Assembly: GCA_001781025.1 (NCBI GenBank)
Contig: MFJZ01000021.1
Span: 8,862 to 17,467 of the forward strand
Source: Candidatus Gottesmanbacteria bacterium RIFCSPLOWO2_01_FULL_49_10
GTDB lineage: Bacteria; Patescibacteriota; Microgenomatia; UBA10105; UBA927
Direction of reading: 5' to 3'
DNA length: 8,606 bases
In this document: positions 6,001 to 8,606 of the stretch, in pieces
Position numbering within the stretch: position 1 is the first letter of the stretch
Layout of the letters: each line of letters begins with the position of its first letter
Program-made: the position numbers and the translations under genes
Notes under the pieces: model-generated
Seen by the model: the letters and a program-made list of their open reading frames with translations, nothing else
What the model was told of the DNA's origin: nothing
The model's database searches: none

Positions 6001-8606
6001 AATGAATGCTTTGCTTAAGTGAATCTAGCGCGTCCGGATCAGTCACTCGTTTAAGAGCTTCTTGAACAAACCGATCATGCTCACAGTCCAGATTCTTGGT
6101 CTGCTGCTGACATCCTGAAAGGAGATCATAGACATAGGCGACAGCCACTTGGCGATTCTTTTCTTGTTCATACGAGGCTTTCTCCTCGGGAGTCAGGGTT
6201 GCCAGGATATCGTTTAACCGAAATTTGTCGCCGTAGTCCCCGTCCCGAGCAGCCATGTACGCATCAACCGCCCGATTAATTTTCTCCTCGGGCACCAGAA
6301 CGGTTTTGACGACGTAACAATCGTTGAGCGACAGTCCGACACAGTCATCCTTTGCGTCTCGATTATCCAGCTGATTTTTAACCGCTTGTGCGTACGCCCC
6401 GGTATCGGCAGCGATCCACTGACCTCGGCTCTGTATTTCTACCTTTCCGGTGTCTTGATTTTGTCTCACCCCGTAAAGTCCGCCGATACATTTCGTCCCG
6501 TCTGAGTTAAAACACTGCGCGCCTACTTCTGCGGGAGCTTTGCCCGAATCGTCCGGACACACACCGATCGCCTGATCGCGGCATCCGCTGCTTGGCCCTG
6601 CACAGAACCCGCCGCAGTAGTTACACACGGTCGTACATCCCGGATCTCCGGGCCGGAGCGCGTTAGGATATTTGTACTGGGATCGGTCAACCGTCCCTCG
6701 TGTCCCGGCAGCACCCCCTCCTTGCCCCGAGGCCAATTCCTCGCCTGCGGCAGGGACCGAGGTCGATCCGGTGATAAGTCCATCTTTTTTAAGTGATGCG
6801 ATGATACTCGCAAAGTCCCCACTTGCGGCGTTAGCCCCGACCGCCGCCCCGAACTTCTGAGCCAAGGCATCAAGCTCATCCGGCGTCACCCCTGCTTTGG
6901 CTGCTGCCTCTTTCAATTGTTCTTTCAGAAGTGCTTGAGCTTTTTGAATATTTCGGATTGCTTCTGCCGAAAGCTGGGACCCGTCACCCACCCCTGCTGC
7001 TGCCTTGGCCCCGTCAAGCATCGCGATATCTGCCTGGTGCTGGGCATTACCGATGATTTTAGCGGCCTGATACTCGGCGCTTAAATACACTTCGCCGGGA
7101 AGTCGTTTTTCCGCTTCCGAGTATGCAGTCTGGGCGGCTGTCGTACACTCGGCGTCTGATCCCCCGTTTAGCTTGCACGCGCCCCATGCGCCCGTCCCCG
7201 CCTCACCTGGATCCGTATAGCCCTCGGGTATGACCGAACCCACTTTGCCATGAAGAGCAGTGTCTGCTATATTGGTTGTCCCTGATTCAGCACCTGTACC
7301 CCCCGGAGTGCCAGCAGTCCCACCATTAGGAGTGCCGCCCCCACCGGGAGTAGGCACACGTGTGGGAACTGCTCCGAAATTAAACGGCACGCTTGCATCG
7401 ACCAAGCACAGCGCCCGACTTACGCCTGTTGTCCCGGCGCACTGCTCCGTCGGAGAAAGCGGCCTGGTTGTGGTCGTTGGTGTCGGGCGGGCGCCACCGA
7501 AGTTTTCATTATCAGGGCTCACAGTCGGCACTCGGGGCGGGGCTGTTGTCGTCGCGGGGGCCTGGGCGCCGTAACACTGGGTGACCATGCACTGAGTATT
7601 GCCCCGGCATTTTTCTATGCACGTATCTAAAAGCACTTGGCTAAATGAGCTTGGTCGGACCGGTTGTGTAGGAATGATCGTCGTGGGCGCGACAGTTGGT
7701 GCCCTTGCACCACTAAATGTCATGGCGCCGGGCCCTCTGGTCCCGCCTGCACCGCCGGGAGTAAATATTACCCTACAGGTTTCATACGTCCCTTTCCCGT
7801 CTTCAACACATTTATCGATCGCCGCGTCAATAACCGACTGCCGCAGGGTCGGAGTTGGGATAATTCCTGCCCGATAGGCACACTCCGAAGGCAATCCATC
7901 GGCGTTTCTTACGCATTCCGTATACACGCGCTGCTGCTCGGGGGAGAGTGTCGGGATCCTGTACGTCGTGGGTCCTGCCGTTGGTGTCCGGATAGGCGCA
8001 GGGGTCCGTGTGGGCTGGGTATTGGTTGCAGTCGGAAACACATAGCCCCCTGGGGTGGGAGTCCTCGTCGGAACACCGAATACCGTATTTGGCCCGATCC
8101 CGGCGGTTGGAGATCTGATCGGCGCCTGAGAGCTTGCGATTACCCTTTCCGTGGGTGTTGGCCCGAATACTTTGTCCCGGCATAGATCTGCGGCTTGGGG
8201 ACTATCTGCCCCGTCCAAACAAACGGTGAGCTGTTGCGACTTTGACAACGTCGGGGTCGCTGGATTGGGCGTCGGTGTGCGATTCGGATCACCCACAAGA
8301 CCTTGGCAGTTTTTCGGGTCTCCCCCGTTTTGGAATCGGCAGATATCATACGCCGTCTGCGTGGTGGTCGGGGCCGGCTGGGTCACGGTCGGTGTCCCAG
8401 TATAGTTTCCGTAACAGGCCGCCCGGGTATCAGGGTTCGTGATACTTGCACAAGGATCTGACGGAGTGGGCTGTCGGGTAGGAGTTTGTTGAATCGTTGG
8501 CGTCTGTTGGCTGGTTGGTGTCCCAGTATGGTTTCCGTAACAGGCCGCCCGGGTATCAGGGTTCGTGATACTTGCACAAGGATCTGACGGAGTGGGCTGT
8601 CGGGTA
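1..8606 (-). CDS. Giant multidomain Cys-rich surface-type protein with C-terminal SF2/SecA-like ATPase (internal fragment, both ends missing)
   Basis: One reverse frame (codons from 8605 down to 2) is open for 2,868 codons with no TAA, TAG or TGA. The translation is protein-like throughout: ordered linkers, helical and beta regions, regularly spaced cysteines and a P-loop. The register agreed at widely separated spot checks, so no frameshift is needed. Domain order: Pro/Thr linkers with two-Cys modules (1-445), Ala/Gln-rich helices with Cys pairs (477-1065), coiled coil (1076-1160), Cys-knot repeats (1212-1373), unassigned domain (1374-1697), charge-free segment (1698-1736), helical region (1737-1990), beta-rich region (1990-2580), ATPase N-lobe (2655-2868). 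No start is assignable: the first in-frame Met is near residue 295 and upstream sequence has the same modules. I recognise no named family for the whole protein. A secreted or membrane-anchored giant protein acting at the cell surface is inferred. In-frame TGA is absent, so UGA recoding is not required. Confidence 0.93.
89..103 (-). other. Walker B / DE-box (residues 2835-2839)
   Basis: LIDEV, with Asp2837 and Glu2838 as the expected Mg2+-binding and catalytic acids. It lies 146 residues after the P-loop lysine to Glu2838-scale spacing of about 140, longer than in minimal DEAD-box proteins and closer to SecA-type proteins with extra elements between motifs. Confidence 0.7.
515..535 (-). other. 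Walker A / P-loop (residues 2691-2697)
   Basis: GTGSGKS, preceded by the hydrophobic strand Val-Lys-Val-Val-Val-Glu-Ala (2684-2690). This is a textbook nucleotide-binding loop, with Lys2696 and Ser2697 expected to bind phosphate and Mg2+. Confidence 0.85.
866..2638 (-). other. Long beta-rich region with repeated Asp/Asn-Gly hairpins (residues 1990-2580)
   Basis: Short Val/Ile-rich strands are joined by tight turns of Asp/Asn-x-x-Gly type. Examples centre on residues 2028-2031, 2057-2060, 2126-2129, 2222-2225, 2271-2274, 2360-2363 and 2497-2500. A Val-Pro-Pro-Ala-Pro-Lys-Pro linker at 2194-2200 divides the region into two parts. The only cysteines of the C-terminal half, C2422 and C2426 (C-x3-C), lie here. 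It may be a series of small beta-barrel or sandwich domains. Some turns look like intein/Hint or SH3-like surfaces, but no catalytic motif was found. Confidence 0.5.
2639..3397 (-). other. Mainly helical Cys-free region after the hydrophobic segment (residues 1737-1989)
   Basis: Ala-, Lys- and Glu-rich helices predominate, clearest at 1755-1793, 1830-1856 and 1877-1908. A second weakly hydrophobic stretch (1794-1815) is interrupted by Asp1801 and Glu1809, so it is more likely a buried or amphipathic helix than a membrane span. A Gly-Phe-Val-Tyr-Ala-Ile-Asp strand near 1858-1864 and a Gly-Leu-Asn-Ile-Val-Val-Ala-Asp strand near 1886-1893 hint at a small alpha/beta fold. No family is recognised. 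Confidence 0.5.
3398..3514 (-). other. 39-residue charge-free hydrophobic segment, candidate membrane passage (residues 1698-1736)
   Basis: Between Arg1697 and Asp1737 there is no Asp, Glu, Lys, Arg or His. The segment is Ala/Gly/Val/Leu/Ile-rich in two hydrophobic halves (1698-1723 and 1728-1736) split by Pro-Ser-Gly-Gly. It could be one transmembrane helix or a hairpin. High Gly/Ala content and the Gln/Asn pair at 1707-1708 make it weaker than a classic transmembrane helix. It coincides with the switch from Cys-rich to Cys-poor sequence. Confidence 0.5.
3515..4486 (-). other. Unassigned domain between Cys-rich part and hydrophobic segment (residues 1374-1697)
   Basis: A mixed alpha/beta-looking stretch with several Trp and Tyr residues. 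C1427/C1438 form one pair. A C-x2-C at 1599/1602 is the last cysteine until 2422. A Glu-Pro-Pro-Pro-Pro-Ser-Ser step at 1552-1558 probably marks a domain boundary. Residues 1600-1660 are Gly/Asn/Asp-rich. I recognise no family. Its position directly before the charge-free segment suggests a membrane-proximal exterior domain, which is inferred. Confidence 0.55.
4487..4828 (-). other. Three imperfect repeats ending in Ser-Cys-Val (residues 1260-1373)
   Basis: Three segments share an opening Cys, a Gly/Phe-containing middle and a closing Ser-Cys-Val: C1261 to C1277, C1316 to C1330 and C1360 to C1371. The second and third start Cys-Pro and end Ser-Cys-Val-Pro. An extra pair, C1343/C1354, sits before the third. 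The pattern resembles the Cys-Pro-x-Gly...Phe/Tyr...Cys-Val-Pro repeats of extracellular ephrin-receptor/TNFR-like modules. Homology is not claimed. Confidence 0.6.
4919..4972 (-). other. EGF/knottin-like four-cysteine motif (residues 1212-1229)
   Basis: The spacing is C1212-x5-C1218-x5-C1224-x4-C1229, ending in the pattern Ala-Cys-Val-Thr-Gly-x-Cys. Small knots with an A/S-C-V-x-G-x-C ending are familiar in extracellular bacterial and eukaryotic proteins. With only four cysteines it is a minimal or partial knot, so the EGF-like label describes the pattern only. Confidence 0.6.
5126..5380 (-). other. Probable coiled coil (residues 1076-1160)
   Basis: This stretch is highly charged and rich in Gln, Glu, Asp, Lys, Leu and Ile, with hydrophobic residues at roughly heptad intervals (I1086, L1089, V1093, L1096; I1118, I1122, I1125). 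A short Asn-Asp-Pro-Gly break near 1106-1109 splits two helices. It has no cysteine. A rod or oligomerisation segment is inferred. Confidence 0.6.
5411..6358 (-). other. Helical region with recurrent short Cys-pair turns (residues 750-1065)
   Basis: Five short pairs recur in helical context: C755/C763, C832/C841, C883/C891, C934/C943 and C1052/C1060, with 7-8 residues between partners. Several share the pattern aromatic or hydrophobic, two residues, Cys-Ile/Leu-Gln, short polar turn, Asp/Asn-Cys. This suggests helix-turn-helix units each pinned by one disulfide. Long stretches between them (775-830, 895-930, 950-990) are Gln/Ala/Glu/Leu-rich. An Ala run lies at 1026-1032. These look like shorter relatives of the N-terminal two-Cys modules. 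Confidence 0.65.
6488..6637 (-). other. Dense eight-cysteine cluster (residues 657-706)
   Basis: Cysteines fall at 657, 661, 664, 668, 675, 683, 698 and 706, that is C-x3-C-x2-C-x3-C-x6-C-x7-C-x14-C-x7-C. The first four are close enough to suggest metal binding, but the surroundings are Gly/Pro/Ser-rich, there is no companion His, and the neighbourhood is rich in Cys pairs. A compact disulfide-bonded domain is therefore more likely. No named domain is recognised. Confidence 0.7.
6716..7177 (-). other. Ala/Gln/Glu-rich helical segment with leading Cys pair (residues 477-630)
   Basis: It opens with the pair C477/C487. Residues 488-615 are then predicted from composition to be mostly helical: many Ala, Gln, Glu and Lys, few Gly or Pro, and heptad-like hydrophobic spacing around 545-572. 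It ends in a Gly-rich hinge (627-634). No family is recognised. A stalk or spacer role is inferred. Confidence 0.6.
7280..7345 (-). other. Gly/Thr/Pro-rich flexible linker (residues 421-442)
   Basis: Residues 421-442 are almost entirely Gly, Thr, Pro and Ala, including a GGGG run. They separate the linker-and-module region from the helical region and look like a flexible hinge. The underlying DNA is notably GC-rich. Confidence 0.8.
8391..8480 (-). repeat. Tandem repeat copy 2 (90 bp core)
   Basis: Second copy of the 42-residue unit, residues 43-72, with cysteines at 52 and 64. It differs from copy 1 by a single base. Beyond residue 72 the similarity decays into diverged two-Cys modules (for example C89/C100), which suggests these two copies are a recent duplication within an older family of modules. 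Confidence 0.95.
8517..8606 (-). repeat. Tandem repeat copy 1 (90 bp conserved core of a 126-bp period)
   Basis: This 90-bp block matches 8391-8480 with one substitution (8530 g versus 8404 a), changing His to Tyr. The offset is 126 bp, exactly 42 codons, so the frame is kept. It encodes residues 1-30, a two-cysteine module (C10 and C22, eleven residues apart) flanked by Pro/Thr linker. A 12-residue Gln/Thr/Pro spacer (31-42) separates it from the next copy. The match runs to the last base of the window, so the array may continue outside. Confidence 0.95.

Larger units (their letters stand above)
7271..8605 (-). other. Pro/Thr-rich linker region with repeated two-cysteine modules (residues 1-445)
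   Basis: Short Cys modules alternate with linkers built from TPTP, TRTP and PTAT steps. The longest linker is at residues 180-219. Cysteine pairs are C10/C22, C52/C64, C89/C100, C129/C142, C231/C242, C266/C277 and C389/C400, with 10-12 residues between partners. One four-Cys variant (C329, C333, C339, C344) looks like a helical hairpin. Such extended Pro/Thr linkers are common in secreted and surface proteins of Chloroflexota and Microgenomates-type Patescibacteria and are often glycosylated. Regular paired cysteines point to disulfides outside the cytoplasm. No known domain name is assigned. Confidence 0.8.

Noticed and set aside
6584..6637. First four to five cysteines of the cluster considered as a zinc finger or iron-sulfur site
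   Set aside because: No histidines or classical C-x2-C...C-x2-C spacing, and the surroundings are rich in paired cysteines and Gly/Pro, so a disulfide domain is preferred.
7664..8185. Plus-strand open frame of 173 codons
   Set aside because: Antisense to the Pro/Thr linker region. The Arg/Gly/Cys-rich translation arises from the reverse of Thr/Pro codons. No ribosome binding site or domain.
8391..8606. Direct repeats considered as a CRISPR array
   Set aside because: There are only two copies, the 90-bp repeats are too long, the period is an exact multiple of three, and both copies are coding in the giant frame. A protein repeat explains them.
1..8606. Recoded UGA (as in SR1/Gracilibacteria or Mycoplasma)
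   Set aside because: The giant frame contains no in-frame TGA, so recoding is neither needed nor testable here.
1..8606. Internal promoters, terminators or separate genes within the minus-strand frame
   Set aside because: There is no gap or stop in the frame, and no convincing ribosome binding site plus ATG marking a domain boundary was found; module similarity runs across the candidate internal starts.

Overview
The window holds one thing: the interior of a single giant protein-coding gene on the minus strand. Read from 8605 down to 2, one reverse frame has no stop codon for 2,868 consecutive codons. Both gene ends lie outside the window, so the start codon, ribosome binding site, promoter, signal peptide, stop and terminator cannot be seen. 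I found no RNA gene, mobile element, CRISPR array, intergenic gap or second credible gene. Residue numbers below count from the first full codon at 8605; residue n occupies bases 8608-3n down to 8606-3n.

Layout, N- to C-terminal (right to left on the + strand). Residues 1-445 are Pro/Thr-rich linkers alternating with small two-cysteine modules, starting with a near-perfect 126-bp tandem repeat at the window edge. Residues about 477-1065 are mostly Ala/Gln/Glu-rich helix carrying further two-cysteine modules and a dense eight-cysteine cluster at 657-706. Residues about 1076-1160 look like coiled coil. Residues 1212-1373 hold an EGF/knottin-like four-cysteine knot and three repeats ending in Ser-Cys-Val. 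Residues 1374-1697 are an unassigned domain. Residues 1698-1736 form a 39-residue stretch with no charged residue, the best membrane-segment candidate. Residues 1737-1990 are mainly helical, about 1990-2580 are beta-rich with recurrent Asp/Asn-Gly hairpins, and about 2655-2868 begin an SF2 helicase/SecA-like ATPase with Walker A and Walker B motifs.

The most striking feature is an asymmetry. The first 1,602 residues contain 54 cysteines, nearly all in regularly spaced pairs, while the next 1,266 contain two. The charge-free segment lies just past the changeover. The simplest reading is a giant cell-surface protein with a disulfide-stabilised exterior part, a membrane passage and a cytoplasmic ATPase part. 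This topology is inferred.

Organism: a bacterium with mid-range GC (hand-counted lines vary from about 35% to 65%) using the standard code or one compatible with it. Giant genes, TPTP-type linkers and Cys-rich surface proteins fit an uncultivated lineage such as Patescibacteria/CPR (Microgenomates-like), with Chloroflexota or Omnitrophota as alternatives. This placement is weak because the window contains no phylogenetic marker.
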